A program made the position numbers and the translations under genes. This document shows, one piece after another, positions 15,671-25,765 of a DNA stretch of 64,000 bases. Numbering within the stretch: position 1 is the first letter of the stretch; every line of letters begins with the position of its first letter. The notes under the pieces are model-generated. The model saw only the letters and a list, made by a program, of their open reading frames with translations. It searched no databases and had not been told where the DNA came from. The stretch is from an uncultured Bacteroides sp. GTDB taxonomy: Bacteria > Bacteroidota > Bacteroidia > Bacteroidales > Bacteroidaceae. The stretch spans positions 124,001 to 188,000 of the forward strand of contig CABUKU010000003.1 of NCBI GenBank assembly GCA_902492205.1, read 5' to 3'.

Positions 15671-17401
15671 ATGAGAAAAGCAAATTATGATCGATTCCCA
15701 TCTACTAAAATATCGGGAACTATTGTGAGCGGATGGGAAGCTGTTTGTTCTTTATTGCAAGGACAGTTGAATGTCAATCCTGTTTTGGCGATTGACTTCT
15801 ATACAGGTGTATATGAAGAAGAAGTAATAAATAGTCTGGGGTGTTTGTCGGCTTCATTGTTTATCAATACACGTGATTTGATGAAATCCGAAAATGAGAT
15901 TAAAGCCATGACAGAGCGTTTTATGACCGATGACGTTTTGTTTGGCTATATAACTAATCTTGAATTAGGTGATTATTTTGATCCGGAGAAACTGGAGGAA
16001 GCACGTAAGGAGATTGCAACAACAAAGGGAAAAGTCATTGTTGTAGGTACAGGAGCTGCTATGGTTGCTCCTGCCGAAAGTGTTGTTGTTTACGCCGATA
16101 TGGCGCGTTGGGAGATCCAACAGCGTTTTCGTCGCCATGAAGTAAAAGCTTTAGGAGTCGATAATCGAAATGATGCAGTATCTTTACAATATAAAAGAGG
16201 CTATTTTAATGATTGGAGAATTTGTGATAAATATAAGGAAGGATTGTTTGATAGGGTTTGTTTCTGGATTGACACCCATATTTCAGGCGAGCCGAAGATG
16301 ATTGATAAAGCCACATTCTTTAAAGGTATGGAGGAAACAATTAAAACTCCGTTTCGCGTGGTTCCATTCTTTGATCCGGCTCCCTGGGGTGGTCAATGGA
16401 TGAAGGAAGTTTGTGACCTTGATCCTGAAAAAGAAAATTATGGTTGGTGTTTTGATTGCGTTCCCGAAGAGAATAGTCTGTTCTTTGAAGTGAATGGGGT
16501 AAGATTTGAATTGCCATCGGTAGATTTAGTACTTTTGAAAACAAGAGATTTGCTCGGTGAACCGGTAGAAGCACGTTTTGGTAAGGATTTTCCTATTCGT
16601 TTCGATTTTCTTGATACTGTTGGTGGTGGAAACTTGAGTGTACAAGTTCATCCGACGACACAGTTTATCCGCGAAAACTTCGGAATGTATTATACACAAG
16701 ATGAAAGTTACTATCTATTGGATGCCAAAGAAGGAGCAACTGTTTATCTCGGTTTGAAAACAGGCATCAATAAAGCAGACATGATTGAAGATTTGCGCAA
16801 GGCCCAAAAGGGAGAAATTGTTTTCGATGCAGAGAAATATGTAAATAAGTTACCTGCCAAAAAGCACGATCACTATTTGATTCCGGGTGGAACAATTCAT
16901 TGCTCAGGATCGGAGGCATTGGTACTTGAAATAAGTTCTACACCTAATTTGTTTACTTTCAAGCTTTGGGATTGGCAACGTTTGGGATTGGATGGCAAAC
17001 CACGACCTATTAATGTGGAAAGAGGAAAAGAAGTGATTGACTGGAAACGTGATACGGAATATGTGAAGAAAAATTTAGCTAACCACGTGACTGATGTTGC
17101 TGCGGGAGATGGTTGGAGAGAAGAAAGGACAGGTTTACATCCGAATGAATTTATCGAAACCCGTCGTCATTGGTTTACAAAACCTGTAACACATAAAACC
17201 AATAATAGTGTGAATGTTTTAAATTTGATTGAAGGAGAGGAAGCTATTGTTGAAAGCCCATGTGGCGCATTTGAACCGTATGTGGTACATTATGCTGAAA
17301 CATTCATTATTCCGGCAAGTGTAGGTGAATATACAATATCTCCTTATGGAAAGTCTGCCGGATGTGAATGTGGCACTATTAAAGCTTATGTGAGATTTTA
17401 A
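15671..17401 (+). CDS. manA: Mannose-6-phosphate isomerase (class I) with N-terminal extension
   Basis: Converts mannose-6-phosphate to fructose-6-phosphate in the cytoplasm. The C-terminal two thirds is a type I phosphomannose isomerase cupin: GGGNLSVQVHP at 318-328 supplies the Gln and His zinc ligands, and LIPGGTIHCSGSEALVLEIS at 403-422 supplies the later His. At 576 residues it is far longer than the ~390 of single-domain enzymes. The first ~220 residues (for example KVIVVGTGAAMVAPAESVVV and ARWEIQQRFRRHEVKALGVD) look like a nucleoside/uridine-kinase-like fold without a P-loop, a fusion I associate with Bacteroidales ManA. First gene of the operon, followed 37 bp later by a ROK kinase, so mannose is phosphorylated and isomerised by neighbours. 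Confidence 0.88.
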   Translation: MRKANYDRFPSTKISGTIVSGWEAVCSLLQGQLNVNPVLAIDFYTGVYEEEVINSLGCLSASLFINTRDLMKSENEIKAMTERFMTDDVLFGYITNLELGDYFDPEKLEEARKEIATTKGKVIVVGTGAAMVAPAESVVVYADMARWEIQQRFRRHEVKALGVDNRNDAVSLQYKRGYFNDWRICDKYKEGLFDRVCFWIDTHISGEPKMIDKATFFKGMEETIKTPFRVVPFFDPAPWGGQWMKEVCDLDPEKENYGWCFDCVPEENSLFFEVNGVRFELPSVDLVLLKTRDLLGEPVEARFGKDFPIRFDFLDTVGGGNLSVQVHPTTQFIRENFGMYYTQDESYYLLDAKEGATVYLGLKTGINKADMIEDLRKAQKGEIVFDAEKYVNKLPAKKHDHYLIPGGTIHCSGSEALVLEISSTPNLFTFKLWDWQRLGLDGKPRPINVERGKEVIDWKRDTEYVKKNLANHVTDVAAGDGWREERTGLHPNEFIETRRHWFTKPVTHKTNNSVNVLNLIEGEEAIVESPCGAFEPYVVHYAETFIIPASVGEYTISPYGKSAGCECGTIKAYVRF

Positions 17402-17438
17402 TAAATGAAGAATATGATGTCAACTAAATCTATTTACT

Positions 17439-18539
17439 ATGTATAAACACGATCAACGCATTGTAATGACTTTGGATGCCGGAGGTACAAACTTTGTATT
17501 TTCTGCCATCCAAGGATGTAAAGAAATAGTGAACCCAGTTTGTCTTCCTGCCGCATCGGGTGATTTAGGTAAATGTTTGTCTACGTTGGTACAAGGTTTC
17601 AGCTTGATTAAGGAAGGATTACAAGAAGAACCGGTTGCTATTAGTTTTGCTTTTCCGGGGCCTGCCGATTATAAAAATGGAGTAATTGGAGACTTGCCGA
17701 ACTTTACGGCTTTTAAAGGGGGCGTAGCGTTAGGACCTTTCTTGGAGGAAAAGTTCGGTATTCCTGTTTTTATTAATAATGACGGAAACTTGTTTGCATA
17801 TGGCGAAGCTTTGGCAGGCGCATTACCTGCTATTAACGAAGAACTTGCAACTGCTGGTAATCCTAAAAGATATAAGAATTTATTGGGAATTACTTTAGGT
17901 ACAGGGTTTGGTGCAGGGGTAGTTATTGATAATTGCTTATTGACCGGTGATAATGGATGTGGGGGAGATGTGTGGATTATGCGAAATAAAAAGTATCCGG
18001 ACTTGATAGCAGAAGAAAGTGTCAGCATCAGAGCAGTGCGCCGCGTATATTCGGAATTAACCGGTGAAGATGCTTCGGCATTAACTCCAAAGGACATTTA
18101 TGATATTGCAGAAGGCACTCGTGCAGGAAATCGTGAAGCTGCTAAGAAAAGTTTTGATGAGTTGGGAGAAATGGCGGGAGCTACTATTGCTCAAGCTTTG
18201 CATATTGTAGATGGATTGGTTGTGATAGGTGGAGGAGTAGCCGGAGCAGCTAAATATATTCTTCCCGGCATGATGAAGGAAATGAGGCGGTCTATTTCAA
18301 CCTTTGCCGGGCGAGATTTTCCTTGTTTGCAGATGGAGGTTTGTAACTTGATGGATGAAAAGGATCGCAAGAAGTTTATGGAAAATAAGACTACTGTTGT
18401 AGAAGTTCCTTTTACAGATAAGAAAGTACAATATGATTGTGGAAAACGTATTGGAGTAGTTATCTCTTCTTTAGGCGCAAATAGAGCAATTGCATTAGGG
18501 GCATATACATTTGCCCTGCAACAAATAGGATTGGATTAA
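17439..18539 (+). CDS. ROK-family sugar kinase, probable mannokinase
   Basis: ATP-dependent hexokinase of the ROK family. The phosphate-binding motif DAGGTNFVF is at 13-21, the catalytic base lies in INNDGN (Asp115), and LGITLGTGFGAG and VVIGGGVAGAAKY form the later nucleotide-site loops. The Cys-rich zinc motif of many ROK kinases is absent; TGDNGCGGDVW is in its place, as in ROK subfamilies without structural zinc. 366 residues, soluble. Placement between ManA and two alpha-mannosidases suggests that it phosphorylates mannose, but glucose or N-acetylmannosamine cannot be excluded from sequence. Confidence 0.85.
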   Translation: MYKHDQRIVMTLDAGGTNFVFSAIQGCKEIVNPVCLPAASGDLGKCLSTLVQGFSLIKEGLQEEPVAISFAFPGPADYKNGVIGDLPNFTAFKGGVALGPFLEEKFGIPVFINNDGNLFAYGEALAGALPAINEELATAGNPKRYKNLLGITLGTGFGAGVVIDNCLLTGDNGCGGDVWIMRNKKYPDLIAEESVSIRAVRRVYSELTGEDASALTPKDIYDIAEGTRAGNREAAKKSFDELGEMAGATIAQALHIVDGLVVIGGGVAGAAKYILPGMMKEMRRSISTFAGRDFPCLQMEVCNLMDEKDRKKFMENKTTVVEVPFTDKKVQYDCGKRIGVVISSLGANRAIALGAYTFALQQIGLD

Positions 18540-18635
18540 TAGAGTATTTAAAGTTTTCAAGGAAAGAAGATTGTATTTTCAGGTAACAATCATTTTGAGT
18601 AATATAGAGTAATAATTTTAAGACAGAGCATAGTT

Positions 18636-21600
18636 ATGAGTAAAAAGCTATTATCCTTTTTTGTGTTTGTCTGCTTAACTACGTTTGTAGCTTCTGCCAA
18701 GGTAGTATGGACAATTGGTAACGGGAATAATTCCGGTTCTGAACTGGCGTTAGGTCCATCTGATTATAAAAAGTTCTTGGCTAATGATTTTGGATATGAA
18801 GATCGTTATTTTTTGATAGGAACTTCTGTTGATAAAACAGACTTTTCTTATGTTTTACCCGGTCCCGATGATACATGGGGAGGTACTTGGGGAACTTCAG
18901 GATGGAGAACGCATGATGCCAATATCCTGTTTAACATCCAGAAAATGCCAAAGAATGGGAAATGTAAATTGGTGATTGATTTGGTTGATTCAGATCCTAA
19001 TCGTTCGGTAGTTAAAGTCACTGTTAATTCCATTGAAAAGAAATTTGAAATAAAGGGGCATTCGAAAGAAACGTTGGAAGGAAATACTCAGAATGCTAAA
19101 GAACAGATTCTGGAATTCCCATTTTCTACAGCGGATTTGAAAGAAGGGGGTAATATTGTTACAATTTCTGTGCTTGAAGGTGGTTGGATTGTATTCGACC
19201 AAGTATATCTTGAAGGAGCGGATAATATTACTTTGGGAACTAATGACAAGTATGCCTTTATACGTAATATATCGCCGGCTACCTATGAAATAGAAAAAGA
19301 CGGCAAGAGAGTGCAGCCTCTTTTAGTAGATGTAGAACATTTGGATGGAGCACCTCAGTTAACTGTGAAGTTGGATGGTGCAGAAGTGTTTGCTGCTGCA
19401 TTGGATACATCGCGTTATATTTTTGAAGTACCGATGCCTGCTGTAAAGAAGAATAAGAAAAGTGAATATCAGGTATTTGTAAATAATCAGTTATTAGAGA
19501 AAGGAAAAGTATTGCGCTCCCCACAACCTTTGCAGACATTGGCAGATTATGTTGATACAAAAATAGGCACAGCACATTCTCGTTGGATGATTGCTCCGGG
19601 ACCTTGGATGCCTTTCAGTATGGTTAAATTGAGCCCTGATAACCAAAATATGGGTTGGCAGGCAGGTTATCAACCAACTTTTGAAACTTTAGGTTGTTTT
19701 AGCCATATTCATGAATGGACTATGGGCGGATTGGGTATGATGCCTACTAATGGCAAACTTTTCACGAAAGTGGGAGATCAGTTCTGTCCGGATGAAGGTT
19801 ATCGCTCACGTATTGATAAAAAGACAGAAGAAGCACCATTAGGTTTCTATAAAGTGTTCCTTACCGATACTAAAATATGGGCTGAAGTAACAGCTACAGA
19901 AAGAGCCAGCTTCCAAAAATATACTTTCCCGAAAGATAAGGATGGACGGGTAATGATTGATTTGCATATTCAAGCTGAATATGATTATAATTTACTTGAT
20001 ATTGAAATTAAGCAGGTTAATGATTATAGAATAGAAGGACGTAGCCATCAGATTTCACCTCGCCCTCATGTTTGGAGTGATGATGCAGATCAAGAATATG
20101 TTGTTAATTTCGTGATTGAATTTGATGCTCCGATTAAGAAAGTCGGTGGTTGGAAAAATGATCAGGTAATTGATGCTAAGCAAATTACTGGAAAAAACCT
20201 GAAAGATGCAGGTATGTATGTAGAATTTGATACAGAAAAACATCCTGTAGTTCAAGCTCGTACCGGTATTTCTTTGGTTAGCATTGCCAATGCTTCAGAG
20301 AATTTGCAAAAAGAAATTTCAGATCGCTTTGGTTGGGATTTCAATGCAGTTGTAGAAAATCAGAAAAAGGTATGGGATGATATTCTGGATCGTTTGACAA
20401 TTACAACGAATGACCGCATAGAAAAAGTTCGTTTCTATACAAACATGTATCGTGCTCTTTGCCGTAATTTGTGGAGCGATATTAATGGAGAATGGATGTC
20501 TCCTGATGAAAAAATCCGTAAATTTACTAATCCGAATCATGTCGCTTTAGGATGTGATGCATTCTGGAATACATTCTGGAATCTAAATCAATTCTGGAAT
20601 CTGGTTACTCCTGAATGGAGTTCAAAATGGGTAAATTCTCAGTTGGCTTTATATGAATCAAATGGTTGGCTTGCTAAAGGTCCTGCCGGTATGGAATATA
20701 TTCCTGTAATGGTGGCTGAACATGAAATACCGTTAATGGTATCTGCTTATCAGATGGGGATCCGCGATTATGATTCTGAGCTGGCTTTTGAGGCTATGAA
20801 GAAGATGCAAACGACTCCTGCTACTCACGTTGCCGGTGGATTTGCAGGAAATCGTGATTTGGTGCCTTATCTTAAATATAAGTATGTGCCTATCGAGAAA
20901 GGACGTTTTTCTAATACATTAGAATATTCATATGATGACTGGACAGTGGGACAGATGGCAAAAGCATTGGGTAAATACACTGAATATGGTACATTTAATG
21001 ATCGTGGTTACTGGTGGAAAAATGCAATCAATCCCAAAAACGGATTTGCTCACATGCGTGATACATTAGGTCAATTTATTCCTGACTTTGATCCGTTCCA
21101 ATCAGGACGTAATCAGCATTATGTGGAAGGTAACTCTTGGCAACTTAGTTTCTTTGTTCCTCAAGATGTACCTGCATTGATTGATTTGATTGGTGAGAAG
21201 ACTTTTATAGATCGTTTGAATTGGGGTTTTGAAGTAAGTGAACCTTGGAGATATAATGCACCGAATGACCAGTATTGGGATTATCCTGTAGTGCAAGGTA
21301 ATCAACAGTCCATGCATTTTGCTTTCTTGTTCAATTGGGCAAAGAAACCTTGGTTGACTCAGAAATGGTCTCGTTCGATTATTGACAAATATTATGGTTC
21401 GGGTATTGCTAATGCTTACTTGGGTGACGAAGATCAGGGACAAATGAGTGCATGGTTTGTGATGGCTGCTTTAGGTTTGTTCCAGACAGATGGTGGATGT
21501 CGTATTGATCCGATTTATGAAATAGCCAGTCCTCTTTATGAAAAGGTTGTTATAAATTTGGGAGAACGTTATAATCGTGGTAAAACGTTTACTATTGAAG

Positions 21601-21767
21601 CCAAAAATGCTTCAAGAAAAAATAAATATGTTCAAAGTGCTATTTTGAATGGTGAGAAATTAGATAAATTCTTCTTCCCTGCTGCTGATCTTTTAAAGGG
21701 TGGTGAATTGATTCTGGAGATGGGAGATAAACCTAATAAGTCATGGGGAGTATCTTCTGATTACTAA
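18636..21767 (+). CDS. GH92 exo-alpha-mannosidase with an N-terminal jelly-roll-like domain
   Basis: Calcium-dependent inverting exo-alpha-mannosidase of family GH92. Signal peptide 1-21 (FVFVCLTTFVASA), so exported. Residues about 22-195 form an extra domain (VVWTIGNGNNSGSELALGPS, GGWIVFDQVYLEG) that resembles the carbohydrate-binding-like third domain of PL4 lyases. The GH92 catalytic region starts at about 303 (YVDTKIGTAHSRWM) with FWNTFWNLNQFWNLVTPEW, an (alpha/alpha)6 part with EGNSWQLSFFVPQDVPALI, and GDEDQGQMSAW around 930-940, which carries the general-base Asp pair. 1043 residues, longer than the ~750 of simple GH92 enzymes. A second GH92 gene begins 20 bp downstream. The linkage acted on cannot be read. 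Confidence 0.9.
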   Translation: MSKKLLSFFVFVCLTTFVASAKVVWTIGNGNNSGSELALGPSDYKKFLANDFGYEDRYFLIGTSVDKTDFSYVLPGPDDTWGGTWGTSGWRTHDANILFNIQKMPKNGKCKLVIDLVDSDPNRSVVKVTVNSIEKKFEIKGHSKETLEGNTQNAKEQILEFPFSTADLKEGGNIVTISVLEGGWIVFDQVYLEGADNITLGTNDKYAFIRNISPATYEIEKDGKRVQPLLVDVEHLDGAPQLTVKLDGAEVFAAALDTSRYIFEVPMPAVKKNKKSEYQVFVNNQLLEKGKVLRSPQPLQTLADYVDTKIGTAHSRWMIAPGPWMPFSMVKLSPDNQNMGWQAGYQPTFETLGCFSHIHEWTMGGLGMMPTNGKLFTKVGDQFCPDEGYRSRIDKKTEEAPLGFYKVFLTDTKIWAEVTATERASFQKYTFPKDKDGRVMIDLHIQAEYDYNLLDIEIKQVNDYRIEGRSHQISPRPHVWSDDADQEYVVNFVIEFDAPIKKVGGWKNDQVIDAKQITGKNLKDAGMYVEFDTEKHPVVQARTGISLVSIANASENLQKEISDRFGWDFNAVVENQKKVWDDILDRLTITTNDRIEKVRFYTNMYRALCRNLWSDINGEWMSPDEKIRKFTNPNHVALGCDAFWNTFWNLNQFWNLVTPEWSSKWVNSQLALYESNGWLAKGPAGMEYIPVMVAEHEIPLMVSAYQMGIRDYDSELAFEAMKKMQTTPATHVAGGFAGNRDLVPYLKYKYVPIEKGRFSNTLEYSYDDWTVGQMAKALGKYTEYGTFNDRGYWWKNAINPKNGFAHMRDTLGQFIPDFDPFQSGRNQHYVEGNSWQLSFFVPQDVPALIDLIGEKTFIDRLNWGFEVSEPWRYNAPNDQYWDYPVVQGNQQSMHFAFLFNWAKKPWLTQKWSRSIIDKYYGSGIANAYLGDEDQGQMSAWFVMAALGLFQTDGGCRIDPIYEIASPLYEKVVINLGERYNRGKTFTIEAKNASRKNKYVQSAILNGEKLDKFFFPAADLLKGGELILEMGDKPNKSWGVSSDY

Positions 21768-21787
21768 TGGAATAAATATAAAATAAA

Positions 21788-24139
21788 ATGAAACGACTTG
21801 GTTTATTAAGTATATTGGCGAGTGTTTTCTTGTCCTGTTCTACGGTTGCTAAGGATGAAAAAGCTTTGGTAGACTATGTAGATCCGAATATCGGGACTGC
21901 ACATTGTCGTTGGTTCTTTTATACTCCCGCTGCCGTACCTTTCGGAATGGCTAAATTGGCTCCTTCTACCGATGCCCATTTAGGAAATCCGGGTGGCTGG
22001 CAGGCAGTTGGATATGACTTTCGTCATACTTCTATTGAAGGTTTTGCTAATTTTCATGAGTTTCAGATTGGAGGGGTTGTTTTGGCCCCTACTGTCGGTA
22101 CATTGCAAACTGTTCCCGGTGAATTAGATAATCCTGATGGAGGTTATCGTTCACGCTTTGATAAAAAGGATGAAATAGCAAAGCCGGGATATTACTCTGT
22201 TTTGCTGAAAGATTATGGTGTGAAAGCAGAATTAACTGCTATGAAGCGAGTGGGCTTTCATCGTTACACTTATCCGAAATCAGATCAATCCAATCTTATT
22301 TTTGATATTGGCAATAAACAAGGAGAGAGCGGTGAAGTAAAAGATGCCGAGGTTCAGTATTTTGAAGATGGAAGAGTGGAAGGTTATGTTGTAACCTCTC
22401 CTGTATATGTGAATATTTATCAGAAGGGTGCTGATGTACGTATGTATTTTTCTGCTGTGCTTGATAAAAAGCCTACTCAAGTCGGTACTTTTGTGAAAGA
22501 TAAAGTCAATCCCGGCAAGCAAAAAGAGAATGGTGTTGGCGCAGGATTGTATCTTACTTTTGCTACAGAAGATCAAGAAGCTGTTGAAGTAAAAATAGGT
22601 CTATCATATACTTCTATAGAGAATGCTCGTTTTAACAGAGAAAATGAGGCTGCTGGTGCGACTTTTGCTGATGCAAAGGAAAAAGCTGTTGATGTATGGA
22701 ATGAATCATTAGGAAGAATTACTGTGGACGGTGGAAAAGAAGCCGATAAAGTGAAGTTTTATACAGGATTGTTTCATGCTCTTTTAGGGCGCGGACTTGC
22801 AAGTGATGCTAATGGATTTTATCCTAAAAATGATGGAACAGTAGGTCGTATTGCTCTTGATGATAAAGGAAATCCCGTTCATAATCACTATAATACGGAT
22901 GCGATTTGGGGTGGCTTTTGGAACTTAACACAATTATGGTCGTTGGCTTATCCCGAATACTTCTCTGATTGGATCAAAAGTCAATTATTAGTTTATCAGG
23001 ATGCCGGATGGTTGGGCGATGGTATTGCTTGTAGTAAATATGTTTCTGGTGTAGGAACTAATTTTACCAGCTTAGCAATTGCTGCTGCATACAATTGTGG
23101 AATCCGTGATTTTGATATAGAAAAAGGATATGAAGCTGCTTTGAAGAATGAAGTTGAATGGAGAAACAGACTTGAAGGTGCAGGAAAAATGGATGTACGT
23201 CAATTTGTGGAAAGAGGTTATTCTCCTTACGAAGAACGATTCAATATGATAACTACCGGTGAAGGATCTGGCTTTGGAGCTTCACATACTATGGAATATA
23301 GTTTTAGTAGTTTTGCCGTATCTCAATTTGCAAAACAATTAGGAAAAGAAGAAGATTATAAACAACTTTCTAAGCTTTCTGAGGGATGGAAACTTCTTTT
23401 TGATGAAGATACTCGCTTGATTCGTCCAAAAGATACAAAGGGAAATTTCTTGAAGGACTTTGAACCGTTAGCTCCGTGGAAAGGTTTCCAAGAGGGAAAT
23501 GCTGTACAGTATACTTTTTATGTTCCACATCATATTGATGAGTTAGTTGGATTATTAGGTAAGGAAACTTTTAATAACCGTTTAGACAGTATCTTCTTAT
23601 TATCTCAGAAAAATATATTTGGTGGTGGAACAGAAGTTGATGCTTTTGCCGGATTAACAGCTGTTTATAATCATGGTAATCAACCTAATTTACATATTTC
23701 TTGGTTGTTTAATTTTTCAGGTAAACCTTATTTGTCGCAGAAATGGGTACATGCAATTTTAAATGAGTTTTATGGATTGGAAGGTATTCATGGTTATGGT
23801 TACGGACAGGATGAGGATCAAGGTCAGTTAGGTGCCTGGTATGTAATGTCATCATTGGGTTTATTTGATGTAAAAGGGTTGACAGAAATTAATCCTAAAT
23901 TTCAAGTAGGTGCTCCTCTGTTTGATAAGGTAACCATTCGCTTGAATAAGGATTATTATCCGGGAGAGAAGTTTGTGATTGAAACAGTGAAGAATTCTGC
24001 AGAGAATTGTTATTTAAAGTCTGTTTCCTTAAATGGAAAATCTCAAGATAGCATTCAGATACCTTTTAAAGACGTAGTTAAAGGAGGTAAACTAACTCTT
24101 CAATTGGATCAGAATCCTAATTTGAATTTGACACATTAA
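21788..24139 (+). CDS. GH92 exo-alpha-mannosidase lipoprotein
   Basis: Second GH92 alpha-mannosidase. The lipobox FLSC with Cys17 makes it a lipoprotein, so it is membrane-anchored in the periplasm or at the surface. It opens directly with the GH92 N-domain (YVDPNIGTAHCRWFFYTPAA) and ends with the catalytic segment GYGQDEDQGQLGAWYVMSSL (Asp675 and Asp677). At 783 residues it lacks the N-terminal extra domain of the upstream enzyme. It overlaps functionally but is a distant paralogue, so different mannose linkages are likely. The sulfatase starts 7 bp after its stop. Confidence 0.9.
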   Translation: MKRLGLLSILASVFLSCSTVAKDEKALVDYVDPNIGTAHCRWFFYTPAAVPFGMAKLAPSTDAHLGNPGGWQAVGYDFRHTSIEGFANFHEFQIGGVVLAPTVGTLQTVPGELDNPDGGYRSRFDKKDEIAKPGYYSVLLKDYGVKAELTAMKRVGFHRYTYPKSDQSNLIFDIGNKQGESGEVKDAEVQYFEDGRVEGYVVTSPVYVNIYQKGADVRMYFSAVLDKKPTQVGTFVKDKVNPGKQKENGVGAGLYLTFATEDQEAVEVKIGLSYTSIENARFNRENEAAGATFADAKEKAVDVWNESLGRITVDGGKEADKVKFYTGLFHALLGRGLASDANGFYPKNDGTVGRIALDDKGNPVHNHYNTDAIWGGFWNLTQLWSLAYPEYFSDWIKSQLLVYQDAGWLGDGIACSKYVSGVGTNFTSLAIAAAYNCGIRDFDIEKGYEAALKNEVEWRNRLEGAGKMDVRQFVERGYSPYEERFNMITTGEGSGFGASHTMEYSFSSFAVSQFAKQLGKEEDYKQLSKLSEGWKLLFDEDTRLIRPKDTKGNFLKDFEPLAPWKGFQEGNAVQYTFYVPHHIDELVGLLGKETFNNRLDSIFLLSQKNIFGGGTEVDAFAGLTAVYNHGNQPNLHISWLFNFSGKPYLSQKWVHAILNEFYGLEGIHGYGYGQDEDQGQLGAWYVMSSLGLFDVKGLTEINPKFQVGAPLFDKVTIRLNKDYYPGEKFVIETVKNSAENCYLKSVSLNGKSQDSIQIPFKDVVKGGKLTLQLDQNPNLNLTH

Positions 24140-24146
24140 TAAGAAT

Positions 24147-25739
24147 ATGAAAAGAGATTGGTTTTATAAATCTATGGCTATGCTACCGATAATATCGGTA
24201 GCACAGTCTTCTTTAGCCCAAGATGTATTGCCAAAACAACCTAATATAGTTTGTATTTTTACAGATGATCATGCTTTTCAAACAATAAGTGCTTATGGAC
24301 ATCCGATTTCTAAACTTGCACCTACTCCTAATATAGACCGATTGGCTGAGAGTGGAATGCTTTTTACTCAGTCTTTTGTTGAGAATTCTATCTCAGGTCC
24401 AAGTAGGGCAACACTTTTAACAGGCTTATATAGTCATGAACACGGACAGACTCGTTTAGGTTGTTGTCTGAATACAGAAAAGACTTGGTTTACTGAGTTG
24501 TTACAGCAACAAGGCTACACAACATCGGTATTTGGTAAATGGCATTTGAATGCAGAACCTAAAGGCTTCGATTATTATGATATTCTTTTTGATCAAGGAG
24601 AATATTATAATCCTCGATTTCGTAGGCCTGATACTAATGGTCAATATATTAAAGAGAAAGGGTATGCTACGACTTTGATTACGGACCATGCCATTGCATG
24701 GTTGGATGAGCATATTTCGAAAGATAATCCGTTTTGTATTCTTGTGAATCACAAGGCTCCTCATCGAAATTGGATGGCTGATCTTCCTAATTTGACATTA
24801 TTCAATGATGTGGAATTTCCGGAGCCGGAAACTTTATTTGATGATTATACAAGCAGAGGGCCACAAATGCAGACTCAAGAGTTGACTATTGACCGTCATA
24901 TGGGATATGCTTTTGATTTTAAGATACCTGAGTTGAAAGATGAGCCAACTTTGCAATATATTAAAGACAGTTGGCCACTTGCAATAAGTGAAATGAATGA
25001 TGAACAGCGGGCTATTTGGATGGCTGCTTATAAAGAGGAAAATGAAAAATTCTTAGCTGATCGTCCTATTGGAAAAGATTTACTAAAGTGGAAGTATCAG
25101 CGATATGTGAAAGATTATTGCAGAACTATTCGCTCGGTAGACGAACAAGTCGGTCGTTTGCTTGATTATTTGGAAAAGAAAGGTATATTGGATAATACCA
25201 TTATTGTTTATACTTCTGATCAGGGCTTTTTATTAGGAGAGCATGGTTTGTATGATAAACGTTTCATGTATGAAGAATCCTTTCGTACTCCTCTTATTAT
25301 TTCTTGTCCTTCTTTAGTGAAGAAACATTCTAAATGCAATGAATTAGTGCAAAACATAGATTTAGCGCCAACTTTCTTGACACTCGCTGGTGTGGAAGTT
25401 CCAAAAGAATTGCCGGGACGTTCTTTAACACCACTTTTAAAAAACGGTAAAACTAAAGAATGGCGTGATGCTTTATATTATCATTTTTATGATTATCCTG
25501 CTGTTGGTAATGTACGCAAGCATTATGGTATCCGGACAGATCAATATAAATTAATTCATTGGTATGGTGAAGGAGAAGGAGGTGATGAAAATATTGATTT
25601 CTGGGAGTTGTACGATTTGAAAAAAGATCCAAATGAAGTCCACAATGTTTATAACGATATGCGTTATAATAAGATACAGGTAGGACTGATGTTAAAACTT
25701 GAACAGATGCGTAAAAATGCTAAAGTGAAAGAAGGGTAA
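24147..25739 (+). CDS. S1-family sulfatase, serine type
   Basis: Hydrolyses sulfate esters on glycans. Signal peptide about 1-24 (MAMLPIISVAQSSLAQ). The metal ligands lie in IFTDDHAF (Asp40, Asp41) and the late SDQGFLLGEHGLYDKR. The formylglycine site reads SGPSRATLLTG, so the modified residue is Ser83 rather than Cys and needs an anaerobic radical-SAM maturase, which is not in this window. HKAPHRNW is a substrate-side motif seen in sulfatases acting on amino sugars and mucin-type glycans. In this operon it probably removes 6-sulfate from GlcNAc or mannose so that mannosidases can proceed; the S1 subfamily is not certain. Confidence 0.88.
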   Translation: MKRDWFYKSMAMLPIISVAQSSLAQDVLPKQPNIVCIFTDDHAFQTISAYGHPISKLAPTPNIDRLAESGMLFTQSFVENSISGPSRATLLTGLYSHEHGQTRLGCCLNTEKTWFTELLQQQGYTTSVFGKWHLNAEPKGFDYYDILFDQGEYYNPRFRRPDTNGQYIKEKGYATTLITDHAIAWLDEHISKDNPFCILVNHKAPHRNWMADLPNLTLFNDVEFPEPETLFDDYTSRGPQMQTQELTIDRHMGYAFDFKIPELKDEPTLQYIKDSWPLAISEMNDEQRAIWMAAYKEENEKFLADRPIGKDLLKWKYQRYVKDYCRTIRSVDEQVGRLLDYLEKKGILDNTIIVYTSDQGFLLGEHGLYDKRFMYEESFRTPLIISCPSLVKKHSKCNELVQNIDLAPTFLTLAGVEVPKELPGRSLTPLLKNGKTKEWRDALYYHFYDYPAVGNVRKHYGIRTDQYKLIHWYGEGEGGDENIDFWELYDLKKDPNEVHNVYNDMRYNKIQVGLMLKLEQMRKNAKVKEG

Positions 25740-25765
25740 TGTATTGAATAATTTAATCTTAAATA

